A stretch of DNA of 64,000 nt from RHKX01 sp963823275 (GCA_963823275.1 CAWGKW010000002.1:62001-126000); one strand, 5' to 3'. Positions 25,708 to 35,223 are shown, counted from the stretch's first letter. Translations and numbers: made by a program. The notes: generated by a model not told the origin, from the letters alone.

Positions 25708-25997
25708 CAGGGCCCGCCCCTCCTCGTCTCTTCCTCGCGAAGCCTGATCAGGCTCTCCTCCGAGCTGACATCGGCGAGCCCGTCGAGATCGCCCCAAATG
25801 TCGGGTTGCTCGGGCGGAACCTTCGTGTATCCGTCCACGATCCTTCGCGTGATCGATCGTTCGCGCGCGTCCTCGAGGTGAGCCTCGATTGATTCCCGGA
25901 TCAGCGCCGACCGTGAGATCGCCCGCCGTGAGGCCTCGCGGTCGAGAAGCTCGACGAGATCGGCATTCAGTTGCACGATGGTCTGGATTCGGGCCAT
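25704..25997 (-). CDS. Ribbon-helix-helix (CopG-type) antitoxin
   Basis: This 97-aa protein starts at ATG 25997 (MARIQTIVQLN). Residues 1-45 are an RHH DNA-binding fold: a beta strand IQTIVQLNADLV, then LLDREASRRAISRSALIRES. The C-terminal half is acidic (PPEQPDIWGDLDGLADVSSE), as expected for a tail that wraps and neutralises MazF. It precedes the toxin with a 4-nt overlap. A CCATAT...ATATGG inverted repeat covers its start, consistent with autorepression by the antitoxin or the complex. Confidence 0.82.
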   Translation of the reverse strand: MARIQTIVQLNADLVELLDREASRRAISRSALIRESIEAHLEDARERSITRRIVDGYTKVPPEQPDIWGDLDGLADVSSEESLIRLREEETRRGGPW

Positions 25998-26012
25998 ATG
26001 GTCATCATATGG
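25994..26012 (-). promoter_or_regulatory. Candidate operator of the toxin-antitoxin pair
   Basis: A 19-bp inverted repeat CCATAT-N7-ATATGG overlaps the antitoxin start codon. It is markedly AT-rich against the surrounding sequence. RHH antitoxins usually bind such short palindromes at their own promoter. The assignment is from position and symmetry only. Confidence 0.45.
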
Positions 26013-26092
26013 TAGCGCGTTTGTCGTCATCCAGGGCTGCGGCACCGCCTGACCGAGGGAATGTCCCGTGGTCGCCGAGGCTCGCGACGGCT

Positions 26093-26893
26093 CTAGCGCC
26101 AGGGCTCGGGATCGACGGGCGCGCCGTGGATGCGGATCTCGAAGTGCAGGTGGCAGGGAGTGCTTGCGGCGTTGCCCGTCTGGCCGACCCTGCCGACGAA
26201 CTGGCCGGTGCGGATCCGCTCACGCTTGCGGACGGGCGGCGGTGCGATCAGGTGTGAGTAGAAGTAGTCCTCACTCGACTCGAGCCCGTCGATCAGCACG
26301 TAGTAGCCGTAGAGGACGGGGTCGAACCCGACCTTCTGCACGGTTCCTCCCCGGGCGACGACCAGGGGCGTGCCGCAGCTCGCGGTGATGTCGAAGCCCT
26401 CGTGGACTCGACCCCCGTTGCGGGTCGCGCCGAACTCGCCGATTGCGCCGCGGGTGCCGTGAGAGCCGTCGACCGGGAAGACGTGGGTGTGGAGGCGGAG
26501 GCGGCCGGCGAACCTGAGCGGACCGCCCACCGGTCCGACCCGGAACTCGTAGCGGCCGTCGTCGACGGCCCTGCCGCGACGGGTGAGCCCATTCCAGACC
26601 CTGGTCAGGCGCCGGCCCGGGCGGGCGTCGCGCTCGCGGTAGACGCGGACGACGTTGCCGCTTCTCGCCTTCAGAACCTCGATCCGGAGGTCGACCGCGG
26701 CGGTTGCGGCGAACCCGTAATGCAATGCGATCTCCCGCTTGCCGTCGAAGAGCGGGTGCTTCGGCGAGATCGAGGTCCGCCTCAGCTCGAAGCCGGCCCC
26801 TCGCGGGGCGATGGCCGCGCTCGCGAGGGCGGTAATGAGGATGCTCGCGACGAGCGCGACGATGGTGAGTGCCGGTCCGGGGCGAATCCGCAT
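26093..26893 (-). CDS. Secreted M23-family metallopeptidase
   Basis: ATG 26893 gives 266 aa; the open frame continues upstream but into the neighbouring gene. Residues 8-30 are a signal/anchor helix (ALTIVALVASILITALASAA). A beta-sandwich region like FlgD/Ig domains follows (LRIEVLKARSGNVVRVYRER, AVDDGRYEFRVGPVGG). The C-terminal LytM fold carries the zinc ligands in VHEGFDI (HxxxD) and CHLHFEIRIHG (HxH). The protein probably acts outside the membrane on peptidoglycan cross-links or as a scaffold for hydrolases. It follows the UPF0104 gene with a 10-nt gap, so both are likely one transcript. Confidence 0.82.
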   Translation of the reverse strand: MRIRPGPALTIVALVASILITALASAAIAPRGAGFELRRTSISPKHPLFDGKREIALHYGFAATAAVDLRIEVLKARSGNVVRVYRERDARPGRRLTRVWNGLTRRGRAVDDGRYEFRVGPVGGPLRFAGRLRLHTHVFPVDGSHGTRGAIGEFGATRNGGRVHEGFDITASCGTPLVVARGGTVQKVGFDPVLYGYYVLIDGLESSEDYFYSHLIAPPPVRKRERIRTGQFVGRVGQTGNAASTPCHLHFEIRIHGAPVDPEPWR

Positions 26894-26903
26894 CCCGCTC
26901 AGA

Positions 26904-27983
26904 CTAGGCGCTCGCCTCGACCCGGGGCTGCAGCGCGGCTCCCGCTTCGGACCGGGCCAGCTCGTTGTCGCGGGGCATGTCACGGCGGAGGCTGAAGAAC
27001 GCGATACCGCCGGCGATCAGCGGCAGCCAGAAGAGAATCACCCGGTAGGCGAGCACCGCCGCGGCGACCACTGCTGCCGGCGCGCCGTAGACGATCAGGG
27101 TCCCGATCAACCCGCCGTCGATGCCTCCGATTCCGCCTGGAATCGGCAGCAGCCCCCCGAGCTGACCGATCAGGTAGCCCATCAGCACAACGGAGATCTC
27201 GGGCGTGAAGCCGAACGCACGGAACGTCGCCCACAACACGGCGTTATCGAAGGCCCAGTAGCCGATCGCCCCACCGATCACGCGGACGTTGCCGGAACCG
27301 ACGATCTCCCTGGCACCACTGCTGCCGTCGATCAGCGCCCGGCGGGAGCCGGCGATGAACCGCTCGATGCGAGAGGCGCCCTCAGCGGGCTCCTCACCCG
27401 GCCCGAGGCGAGGGATGACCAGGACCGCCACGATCACGGTGATCGCCATCAGCGCCGGGAGCAGCGTCAGGGTCCACGGCTCGTCGACCCCGAACAGGCC
27501 GAAGTACATGAGCAGTCCGATCAGCGCGACGGCGACGAAGTTGACCGAGCTCTTGATCAGGAAGAAGGCGACCGTGCGACGGGCGATCCGGTCGGTCTCC
27601 ATACCGCCCTCGTGCAGCACCCAGGCGCCGAGCGCCAGCCCGCCGGCACCGCTTGCCGGGACGAGTGACCCCATCGCGAGCTCCGAGCCCCCGATCTGCC
27701 AACTCCGCCGCCAGCTCAATCCACGGCAGAAGATCGGCGCGAACATGACGATGTAGGAGGCGAAGGAGAGCCCCTCGAGGGCGACCGCGACCGCGATCCA
27801 TCCCGGCCGTGCATCGTCGAGCAGCGCGCGAAACTCACCGAGGCCCGGCGCCAGCAGGGCGATCAGGAGCGCGATCGGAATCGCGATGAACACGGGCATC
27901 GCTCGGCGGGCGATCGCTCGCGGTTCGAATTCGGACCCGCTGGCGGTCCTGTCGGGCTGGGTCGCTCCCTCTGCTCCCCCCAT
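26904..27983 (-). CDS. UPF0104/LPG-synthase-TM-type integral membrane protein
   Basis: This 359-aa protein has about eight transmembrane helices. Family features are the SELAMGSLVPASGAGGLALG segment and the re-entrant GQLGGLLPIPGGIGGIDGGL segment, both typical of the flippase-like domain that also forms the membrane half of lysyl-phosphatidylglycerol synthase. There is no soluble aminoacyl-transferase domain, so lipid aminoacylation is not implied; lipid or precursor transport is a family-level guess. ATG 27983 and ATG 27899 are both possible starts. It probably forms an operon with the M23 peptidase. Confidence 0.75.
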   Translation of the reverse strand: MGGAEGATQPDRTASGSEFEPRAIARRAMPVFIAIPIALLIALLAPGLGEFRALLDDARPGWIAVAVALEGLSFASYIVMFAPIFCRGLSWRRSWQIGGSELAMGSLVPASGAGGLALGAWVLHEGGMETDRIARRTVAFFLIKSSVNFVAVALIGLLMYFGLFGVDEPWTLTLLPALMAITVIVAVLVIPRLGPGEEPAEGASRIERFIAGSRRALIDGSSGAREIVGSGNVRVIGGAIGYWAFDNAVLWATFRAFGFTPEISVVLMGYLIGQLGGLLPIPGGIGGIDGGLIGTLIVYGAPAAVVAAAVLAYRVILFWLPLIAGGIAFFSLRRDMPRDNELARSEAGAALQPRVEASA

Positions 27984-28042
27984 ACGAGCATGGTTGCACA
28001 GGCAACAAAACCACTCCCACCTCGACTCCCATCCCTAACCTA

Positions 28043-28821
<779 letters not shown>

Positions 28822-28825
<4 letters not shown>

Positions 28826-29652
28826 GCACAGGCGCGGAACCGATCGCGGCCCCGGCCGACCGACCCGACGCTCGCGCCTTCGCTGCGCCCAACCCGGCCC
28901 GCTCGATGCGCTCGCTTGCGCTCCGCGAATGCCGTCGTGTCACGCGCATCTGGACGCAGACGCTCCTCGGTCCCATCGTCTCGGCAGCGCTGTTCATCCT
29001 CGTCTTCGGCCTCTCGCTCGGCAGCCGGATCGAATCGATCAACGGATTCCCCTACGACGTCTTCATCGTCCCCGGCCTGATCGCAATGGCGATGGCGCAG
29101 GCGGCGTTCAACAACAACGCCTCGAGCCTGCTGCAGGCACGTAGCGACCGCTACGTCAACGACGTTCTCGCCTCCCCGATGCACCCCTGGCAGATGAACC
29201 TCGGCTACATGGTCGGCGGCATCTTCAGGTCGCTCGTGATCGGCGGTGCATTGATGGCGATCGCGGTGCCGTTGACCGGCGTTCCGATCGAGAAACCGGT
29301 TCATCTCGTCATCGCCGTGAGCCTGCTGGTGATCTTGTTCGGGGCCCTTGGGGTGGTCGTCGGGATCCACGCGCAGAGCTTCGACCACCCGCAGTTCATC
29401 AACAACATCGTGATCCTGCCGCTGACTTTCCTCGGCGGGGTCTTCTACTCGATCGAGATCCTGCCATCCCCCTGGCAGGAGATCTCCCACGCGAACCCGA
29501 TCTTCTACATGGTGGATTCGGTCCGCTACGGATTCCTCGGCAGCAGCGACGTGGACATCGGCCTGGCCTTCGGCTTCACCGCCATCGTGGCAGTCGCGAT
29601 GATCGCCTGGGCGCAGTGGCTGTTCACGACCGGCCGGAAGCTGAAGCCCTAG
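28822..29652 (+). CDS. ABC-2-type transporter, permease subunit
   Basis: This 276-aa membrane protein has six predicted helices, starting with LLGPIVSAALFILVFGLSLG after a 45-residue cytoplasmic N-terminus. The family features are FIVPGLIAMAMAQAAFNNNA and the late FINNIVILPLTFLGGVFYS/LPSPWQEISHANPIFYMVDSVRY pattern, which is characteristic of ABC-2 exporters. It partners the ATPase immediately upstream, with 4-nt translational coupling. No regulator is adjacent. Confidence 0.87.
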
Positions 29653-29666
29653 CCGGCCGGGGTGGG

Positions 29667-30134
29667 TCAGCGATGGATCGTGCAGTCGAGCGGATAGAAG
29701 GGCGGATCCTCACTGCAGTCTGCGACGCGGATCTTCAGCTTCACGCGGTCGACGCGGTCGCCGCGGCGTGCCCGGACGCGCACGGCCGCCGACCCGCGCT
29801 CGCCGAGCGAGCGACGGATGAGCCTGTAGACCTTCTCTCCGCCGGAGGCGTTGTGCTGGAGAACCCACGGGTGCTTGTCGGTGAGCCTGCGCCCGATGTT
29901 GTCGTCGTAGGTGGCGGCCGCCGAAGCTTGCTCGCCCTGGAAGACGGTCGAGAATCGGAGGGCGTCGGTGCGCCGCGCATTCGCCATCAGCACCCGGTGC
30001 GGAAGGCTTCCGTCGTCGCGGTTGAAGTAGCTGAGGATGGTGACCTTCGGCCCGGAGCCGGCTCCCGCGACCGCCGGCCCGGCGACGAGCGAGAGCGCGG
30101 CCACGATGAGCACCGTCACCGCAACGCATCTCAT
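29667..30134 (-). CDS. Small secreted protein of unknown function
   Basis: ATG 30134 gives 155 aa with a clear signal peptide (VAVTVLIVAALSLVAGPAVA, residues 4-23). The mature part is mixed alpha/beta with several basic stretches (RRSLGERGSAAVRVRARRGD) and two Cys near the end (VADCSEDPPF and LDCTIHR) that could pair. I recognise no family. It converges with the ABC permease (15-nt gap) and is divergent from nei with about 45 bp between the start codons, so the promoters overlap. Confidence 0.6.
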   Translation of the reverse strand: MRCVAVTVLIVAALSLVAGPAVAGAGSGPKVTILSYFNRDDGSLPHRVLMANARRTDALRFSTVFQGEQASAAATYDDNIGRRLTDKHPWVLQHNASGGEKVYRLIRRSLGERGSAAVRVRARRGDRVDRVKLKIRVADCSEDPPFYPLDCTIHR

Positions 30135-30180
30135 GCTCGGCCTCACGCGATCGATCCTACGCCTCCGAACGGAGAACACG

Positions 30181-30942
30181 ATGCCTGAGGGGGACACGAT
30201 CCATCGGGTCGCGATCCGCTTCCAGGCGGCGCTCGTCGGCAAGGAGATCGAGACCGCCGAGGCGCCCAGCGCCCGCTCGCCGATCCACAGCCGTGCTCAC
30301 GAGCTCACCGGGCACACGCTCGAGAAGGCCGAGGCCCGCGGCAAGCACCTCCTCCTGCATTTCTCCGGCGACAGGGTCGTCCACAGCCACCTCGGCATGA
30401 ATGGACGCTGGTTCGTCCGCGCCGACGGTCGGCCGAGTCACGGCAGGCCCTGGCTGGTGCTCGCTTCGGGACCCGCGATCGCCAACCAGAACGGCGGCAA
30501 GATCCTGCGGCTGACCAGCGCCGTCCGCGCCCGCAACGATCCGGTGCTCCTGCAGCTCGGCCCCGACCCGCTCCGACCCGGCTACGACCCCGACGCGGCG
30601 ACGGCTCGGCTACTCGCCTACGAGCCGTCGGTCCCGGTCGGGGAGGCGCTGCTCGATCAGACCCTGATCGCCGGCATCGGCAACGTGATCCGCATCGAGG
30701 CCTGCTTTCTGCCGGGCGTCAGCCCGTGGCGTCCGGTCGGAGAGCTGACTCCGGAGGAAGCTCGCGCGATCGTCGACGCCAACAGCTGGGTGATGGAGAC
30801 CTCGATGGCGACCGGCCGGCGACCCAAGCAGATCTACGGTCGCGGGCGCCGTCCATGTGCCCGGTGCGGCGGCCGGGTCATGACCCGCGGGCAGGGTGAC
30901 GACAATCGCGTCACCTACTGGTGTTCGGGTTGTCAGCGATAA
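30181..30942 (+). CDS. nei: Endonuclease VIII-type DNA glycosylase (Fpg/Nei family)
   Basis: ATG 30181 gives 253 aa starting MPEGDTIHR; after Met removal the Pro is the catalytic amine and Glu is next to it. It has a helix-two-turn-helix region (QTLIAGIGNVIRIEACF) and a C-terminal zinc finger with Cys pairs PCARCGG and WCSGC. The GRGRRPC segment carries the conserved Arg. The enzyme excises oxidised pyrimidines and then nicks the AP site by beta/delta elimination. The MPEGDT start points to Nei rather than MutM. It is followed 8 nt later by the Crp/Fnr gene. Confidence 0.9.
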   Translation: MPEGDTIHRVAIRFQAALVGKEIETAEAPSARSPIHSRAHELTGHTLEKAEARGKHLLLHFSGDRVVHSHLGMNGRWFVRADGRPSHGRPWLVLASGPAIANQNGGKILRLTSAVRARNDPVLLQLGPDPLRPGYDPDAATARLLAYEPSVPVGEALLDQTLIAGIGNVIRIEACFLPGVSPWRPVGELTPEEARAIVDANSWVMETSMATGRRPKQIYGRGRRPCARCGGRVMTRGQGDDNRVTYWCSGCQR

Positions 30943-30950
30943 TCGCTTCC

Positions 30951-31643
30951 ATGGGAGAGGAACAGGCAAGCGCCGCGGAGCTGCTCGCTCGCGTGCCGCT
31001 GCTCTCCGGCCTGGAACCGGCTGAGCTCGAGCGGATCGCTCAGGTCGCGATTCCCCGGTCCTACCCGAAGGGCGATCGCATCTTCCACGAGGGCGACCAG
31101 AGCGACGCCTGCTACGTGATCCGCTCGGGCGAGGTCAGGGTCACTCGGGAGCATTCCGACGGTCGCGCGATCGCGCTCGCGACGCTCGGACCCGGCGAGC
31201 TGGTCGGTGAGCTGGCGATGCTCGACGGCGGGGCTCGCTCCGCCAGCGTCGAGACGCTCTCCGAGGTCGACCTGCTCGCGGTATCGGCCACCGACATGAA
31301 GGGTCTGCTCGAGCGCAACGCGCACATCACCGCCAAGCTGGTGGTGGCGCTGACGAAACGACTCCGCGAGACCAACGAGCGGATCAGCCGCCAGTCCTTT
31401 CAGACCGTGCCGAGTCGCGTCGCCGGGGTGCTGTCCCAGCTCGTTTCCGACGACAACGCCGAGCGGGGGCGCGAAGGGGTGACGATCAGGATGAACCAGG
31501 CCGATCTGGCGCAGCTGGCGGGGACCTCACGCGAGAGCGTCAGCCGCTTCCTCGCGGTTCTGGAGCGGGCCGGAGTGGTCCGAGTGGGTCGGGGGCGAGT
31601 CACCGTCCTGGAACCTTCACGCCTACGTAGCTACATTTTCTAG
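30951..31643 (+). CDS. Crp/Fnr-family transcriptional regulator
   Basis: ATG 30951 gives 230 aa. The N-terminal cyclic-nucleotide-binding fold has YPKGDRIFHEGDQSDACYVI and a phosphate-binding-cassette-like GELVGELAMLDGGARSASV, which retains the Glu and Arg of cAMP sites. A long dimer helix follows. The C-terminal winged helix is MNQADLAQLAGTSRESVSRF, whose recognition helix fits Crp-type DNA binding. Ligand binding is plausible but unproven. The gene is packed between nei and a small membrane gene. Confidence 0.87.
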   Translation: MGEEQASAAELLARVPLLSGLEPAELERIAQVAIPRSYPKGDRIFHEGDQSDACYVIRSGEVRVTREHSDGRAIALATLGPGELVGELAMLDGGARSASVETLSEVDLLAVSATDMKGLLERNAHITAKLVVALTKRLRETNERISRQSFQTVPSRVAGVLSQLVSDDNAERGREGVTIRMNQADLAQLAGTSRESVSRFLAVLERAGVVRVGRGRVTVLEPSRLRSYIF

Positions 31644-31645
31644 GG

Positions 31646-31876
31646 ATGGCCACGAGAACCCTGATCGCAGTTGGTGCCGCCGTTGCCCTGGTGCTCCTGA
31701 TCGCGGCCGTCTGGGTCTCCGATCTGTCAACCCCCGCGGGGCTGACGCTGACCGCCTTGCTGATCCTGGGTGCCGTCGCGGTTCTCGGGATGAATGCCAC
31801 CCGCGGCCCAGGTGAGCGTTCCCCGCATGAGTCCGTCGCCGACCAGCGCGATCGGATGCGGGACAAGGTTCCCTGA
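31646..31876 (+). CDS. Small two-span membrane protein
   Basis: This 76-aa protein begins 2 nt after the Crp/Fnr stop. Residues 4-25 (RTLIAVGAAVALVLLIAAVW) and 31-49 (LTLTALLILGAVAVLGM) are hydrophobic helices. The tail is charged (VADQRDRMRDKVP). I recognise no family. Its tight spacing suggests cotranscription with the regulator. Confidence 0.6.
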   Translation: MATRTLIAVGAAVALVLLIAAVWVSDLSTPAGLTLTALLILGAVAVLGMNATRGPGERSPHESVADQRDRMRDKVP

Positions 31877-31891
31877 TAACTCCGACGGAAT

Positions 31892-32035
31892 GCTCCGCTT
31901 CGCGTCCGCTTCCGTCGGCCTGCGCGGTGTTGCCGCTCGGCAGGGGCGTCAGGTCGACATTCGGTGGGGTGGGGCTCCGCTTCGCGTCCGCGTCCAGTCG
32001 GCCTGCGCGGCCTTGCCGCTCGGCAGGGGCGTCAG
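31892..32035 (+). repeat. Two direct repeats of about 61 bp (82-bp period)
   Basis: Units at 31892-31952 and 31974-32035 share GCTCCGCTTCGCGTCCGC, GTCGGCCTGCGCGG and TTGCCGCTCGGCAGGGGC with a few substitutions and one indel. The gap between the small membrane gene and the ASCH gene holds nothing else that I can identify. Confidence 0.65.
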
Positions 32036-32066
32036 TCCCACGTTGGATAGATAGGCTGCGCTTCTG

Positions 32067-32468
32067 ATGAGCGCTCTCTATGTCCTCAACTTCTACTCGC
32101 CGGTGTTCGTCGATCAGCTCAAGCGTGGGCGCAAGACGGCGACGATCCGGCTCGGGGACAAGACCCGCAAGTACGACCGCGGCCAGGTCGTCTGGATCAC
32201 GGTCGGCTACCGCCACGGGCCGCGGGAGAAGATCTTCTCCGCGGTGATCGACGACGCCGAGGTCAAGCGCGTCGCCGACCTCTCCCCGCGCGACATCGAG
32301 CACGACAACCCGGAGTTCCGGCGCCTCGAGGACACGGTCCACTTCCTCGAGCAGATCTACGGCCGTTCGATCGCTCCCGACGATGTGGTGACCGTGATCC
32401 GCTTCTCGCAGATCGTCGAGCGGCCGCAATCGAATTTCGGCAACGGCGAGACGCCGTCCCAGAACTAG
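32067..32468 (+). CDS. ASCH-domain protein
   Basis: This 133-aa protein matches the ASCH fold, a PUA-like beta-barrel associated with RNA binding: FYSPVFVDQLKRGRKTATIR, LGDKTRKYDRGQVVWITVGY and FSAVIDDAEVKRVADLSPRD. The conserved K-x-T-x-R-x-G segment lies in the cleft proposed to hold RNA. It is a single-domain protein; a role in translation or RNA modification is only a family-level guess. It converges with the SRPBCC gene (12-nt gap). Confidence 0.75.
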   Translation: MSALYVLNFYSPVFVDQLKRGRKTATIRLGDKTRKYDRGQVVWITVGYRHGPREKIFSAVIDDAEVKRVADLSPRDIEHDNPEFRRLEDTVHFLEQIYGRSIAPDDVVTVIRFSQIVERPQSNFGNGETPSQN

Positions 32469-32480
32469 CTTCTGCTCCGC

Positions 32481-32999
32481 TCAGATCGAAGGCGGCGCCT
32501 CGGCCTGCTGAAGCTCCGCGAGATCCCTGAGCGTCAGCAGCTGCTTGCGCATCATCACCAGGTCGCCGAGTGGCAGCAATGGCGCGGCAAGCGCCGTGAG
32601 CCGTCCGGAGGGCTCGAACAGGACCCGAACCAACAGGCGTGAGCCGCCCCCCTCTGCCCGGACGGCGTAGGTGACCGAGGTACCGGCGGTCGTCAGCGTG
32701 ATCTGCTCGTCGCGATCGAATGACGCGAGTCGGAAGATCCGCATGAACCGCTGGCCGACGGACAGCCTCTCGGCGCCCGGGGTCAGAGTCCGCGGGCTGC
32801 GCCGCCCGAAGTTGTCAAGCAGGTCGTAGCTGTAGGGGGCGAGCCGCAACTGGCACAGCCATCGGAACGTGATCGCCGGCGCCGCCCGAACCGAGATCGC
32901 ACGGTGGCAACGGATCCGGGCGTCTGGATTGAACTCGTCACACGGCAGCGCAGCGGCAAGCTCTGCTGCGGTCGCTCCCCAGTTGTCAGCCAGCGCCAT
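32481..32999 (-). CDS. SRPBCC (START-like) superfamily protein
   Basis: ATG 32999 gives 172 aa. The sequence opens with ALPCDEFNPDARIRCHRAIS and continues as alternating strands typical of the helix-grip fold: ISVRAAPAITFRWLCQLRLA, GQRFMRIFRLASFDRDEQIT and SRLLVRVLFEPSGRL. A C-terminal helix spans the LRDLAELQQ segment. Members bind hydrophobic ligands or act as cyclases; this one cannot be assigned further. It is divergent from groES, which has its promoter in the 200-bp gap. Confidence 0.65.
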   Translation of the reverse strand: MALADNWGATAAELAAALPCDEFNPDARIRCHRAISVRAAPAITFRWLCQLRLAPYSYDLLDNFGRRSPRTLTPGAERLSVGQRFMRIFRLASFDRDEQITLTTAGTSVTYAVRAEGGGSRLLVRVLFEPSGRLTALAAPLLPLGDLVMMRKQLLTLRDLAELQQAEAPPSI

Positions 33000-33084
33000 C
33001 TCACACCTGAATCTACGGCAGGCACCGAGGGCGCCGCGCACGGTGAAGTGGATCTTAGCCGCCGAGGCTTAGATCGAGGCGCGT

Positions 33085-33112
33085 TTGACAGCCGTGTCAC
33101 GACCGCTACACT
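33085..33112 (+). promoter_or_regulatory. Promoter of groES-groEL
   Basis: TTGACA at 33085-33090 and TACACT at 33107-33112 are separated by 16 bp, close to a housekeeping sigma consensus. Transcription would begin near 33119, just before the CIRCE element. Confidence 0.7.
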
Positions 33113-33125
33113 CGGCGCGTAGCCG

Positions 33126-33152
33126 TTGGCACTCTCACCCGCAGAGTGCCAA
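33126..33152 (+). promoter_or_regulatory. CIRCE element (HrcA operator)
   Basis: TTGGCACTC-N9-GAGTGCCAA is a perfect 9-bp inverted repeat with the canonical 9-bp spacer. It differs from the TTAGCACTC consensus at one position in each arm, symmetrically. It lies between the promoter and groES, so HrcA should repress the operon until heat shock. hrcA itself is not in the window. Confidence 0.93.
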
Positions 33153-33202
33153 ACGGAGTCCTTTCCCCACCACCCAATCAACCCTCACGGAGGTAACTAC
33201 GC

Positions 33203-33493
33203 ATGAATCTGAAGCCCCTGGGAGATCGCCTGATCGTTCGGGCGACCGAAGAGGAGGAGACGACCGTCAGCGGCATCGTGCTCCCCGAAACCGCCAAGGA
33301 GAAGCCCCAGAAGGGCGAAGTCCTCGCGGTCGGCGACGGTAACTGGGACGACGACGGCGAGAAGCGCATTCCGCTCGACGTGGTCACCGGTGACGTCGTT
33401 CTCTACAGCAAGTACGGCGGCACCGAGGTCAAAGTCGACGGCGAGGACCTCTTGGTCCTGCGCGAGTCCGACGTTCTGGCCAAGGTCGAGTAG
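33203..33493 (+). CDS. groS: Co-chaperonin GroES
   Basis: This 96-aa subunit of the heptameric lid closes the GroEL folding chamber. MNLKPLGDRLIVRATEEEET is the conserved N-terminus, the mobile loop is TTVSGIVLPETAKEKPQKGE, and GDVVLYSKYGGTEVKVDGED is the barrel signature. A GGAGGT site lies 8 nt upstream of ATG 33203. It is first in the groES-groEL operon under CIRCE control. Confidence 0.97.
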   Translation: MNLKPLGDRLIVRATEEEETTVSGIVLPETAKEKPQKGEVLAVGDGNWDDDGEKRIPLDVVTGDVVLYSKYGGTEVKVDGEDLLVLRESDVLAKVE

Positions 33494-33544
33494 CGACCCG
33501 CCCCCACCTACCGAACCCACTAAGCATCAGGAGGAATCACTGAT

Positions 33545-35176
33545 ATGGCTCACAAAGAGCTGAAGTACGGCGCGGATGCCCGCGCCGCTCTGCAAGACGG
33601 CGTAGACGCCGTCGCCAACGCAGTCAAGGTCACGCTCGGCCCCAAGGGTCGTTACGTCGTCCTCGACAAGAAGTTCGGCGCCCCGACCATCACCAACGAC
33701 GGCGTCACCATCGCCCGCGAGATCGAGATCGAGGATGTGTTCGCCAACCAGGGCTCACAGCTCGTTCGCGAGGTCGCCACGGCGACCAACGACGTCGCCG
33801 GCGACGGAACCACGACGGCGACGCTGCTGGCGCAGACGATCGTCCGCTCGGGCCTGAAGAACGTCGCCGCCGGTGCCAACCCGCTCGCCCTTCGCAAGGG
33901 GATCGAGACGGCCGTCAACCAGGTCGTCGACAACCTGCGCGAGAAGCAGTCGAAGGAGGTCGGCGGCAAGGATCAGATCGCCCGCGTCGCTTCGATCTCG
34001 GCGGCCGACGACGAGATCGGCGACATCATCGCCGACGCGATCGAGAAGGTCGGCAAGGACGGCGTCGTGAACGTCGAGGAGGGCCAGACCTTCGGGATGG
34101 AACTCGAGTTCACCGAGGGGATGCAGTTCGACAAGGGCTACATCTCGCCGTACATGGTCACCGACCAGGAGCGGATGGAGGCGGTTCTCGAAGATCCGTA
34201 CATCCTGATCGCGAACCAGAAGATCGGTTCGGTCCGCGACATCCTGCCGATCCTCGAGCAGACGATGCAGGGCGGCAAGCCGCTCGTCATCATCGCCGAG
34301 GACGTCGAGGGCGAGTCCCTCGCGACGCTGGTGGTCAACAAGCTCCGCGGCACCTTCACCGGTGTGGCGGTCAAGGCCCCCGGCTTCGGCGATCGCCGCA
34401 AGCGGATGCTCGAGGACATCGCGATCCTCAGCGGTGGCGAGGTCATCACCGAGGAGATGGGGCTGAAGCTGGAGAACACCCAGCTCAGCCAGCTCGGTAA
34501 GGCCCGCCGCGTCGTCGTCAGCAAGGACACGGCGACGATCATCGACGGTGCCGGCGACAAGGCGCAGATCGAGGGACGGATCAGCCAGATCCGCTCCGAG
34601 ATCGAGAACACCGACTCCGACTTCGATCGGGAGAAGCTCCAGGAGCGTCTCGCGAAGTTGGCCGGTGGAGTCGCGGTCGTCAAGGTCGGCGCCGCCACCG
34701 AGACGGAGATGAAGGAGAAGAAGCACCGCGTCGAGGACGCGCTGCAGGCCACCCGTGCCGCCCTCGAAGAGGGAATCGTCCCGGGTGGTGGAGTTGCTCT
34801 CCTCAACGCTCAGTCAGCGGTCGACGCCTCCGGGCTCGACGCCGACGAGGCGACCGGCGCGGAGATCATCCGCCGGGCGCTCGAGGAGCCCCTCCGTCAG
34901 ATCTCCGAGAACTCGGGATTCGAGGGCTCGGTGGTGGTCAACAAGGTCCGCGACATGAAGCCCGGTGAGGGTCTCAACGCGGGTACCGGCGAGTACGGCG
35001 ACCTGATCAAGGACGGCGTCATCGACCCGACCATGGTCACGCGCTCGGCGCTGCAGAACGCAGCCTCGATCGCCAAGAACATCCTGACCACGGAGTGCAT
35101 CGTGGCCGAGCCCGTCGAGGAGGGCGCCGGTGGCGGAATGCCCGGTGGTATGCCCGACATGGGCGGGATGATGTAG
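33545..35176 (+). CDS. groL: Chaperonin GroEL (60 kDa)
   Basis: This 543-aa subunit of the ATP-driven folding chamber has VTLGPKGRYVVLDKKFG and GDGTTTATLLAQ (ATP site), VKAPGFGDRRKRMLEDIAIL (hinge and apical region) and GIVPGGGVAL. The tail is of the GGM type (GGGMPGGMPDMGGMM), as in the bacterial chaperonin that lies next to groES. AGGAGG (33529-33534) precedes ATG 33545. It is 51 nt after groES and is followed by a strong terminator. Confidence 0.98.
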   Translation: MAHKELKYGADARAALQDGVDAVANAVKVTLGPKGRYVVLDKKFGAPTITNDGVTIAREIEIEDVFANQGSQLVREVATATNDVAGDGTTTATLLAQTIVRSGLKNVAAGANPLALRKGIETAVNQVVDNLREKQSKEVGGKDQIARVASISAADDEIGDIIADAIEKVGKDGVVNVEEGQTFGMELEFTEGMQFDKGYISPYMVTDQERMEAVLEDPYILIANQKIGSVRDILPILEQTMQGGKPLVIIAEDVEGESLATLVVNKLRGTFTGVAVKAPGFGDRRKRMLEDIAILSGGEVITEEMGLKLENTQLSQLGKARRVVVSKDTATIIDGAGDKAQIEGRISQIRSEIENTDSDFDREKLQERLAKLAGGVAVVKVGAATETEMKEKKHRVEDALQATRAALEEGIVPGGGVALLNAQSAVDASGLDADEATGAEIIRRALEEPLRQISENSGFEGSVVVNKVRDMKPGEGLNAGTGEYGDLIKDGVIDPTMVTRSALQNAASIAKNILTTECIVAEPVEEGAGGGMPGGMPDMGGMM

Positions 35177-35223
35177 CGATCCCTCCCGCACGGGCGCGTG
35201 ATCTGCGCCCGGGAGTGGCTTCA

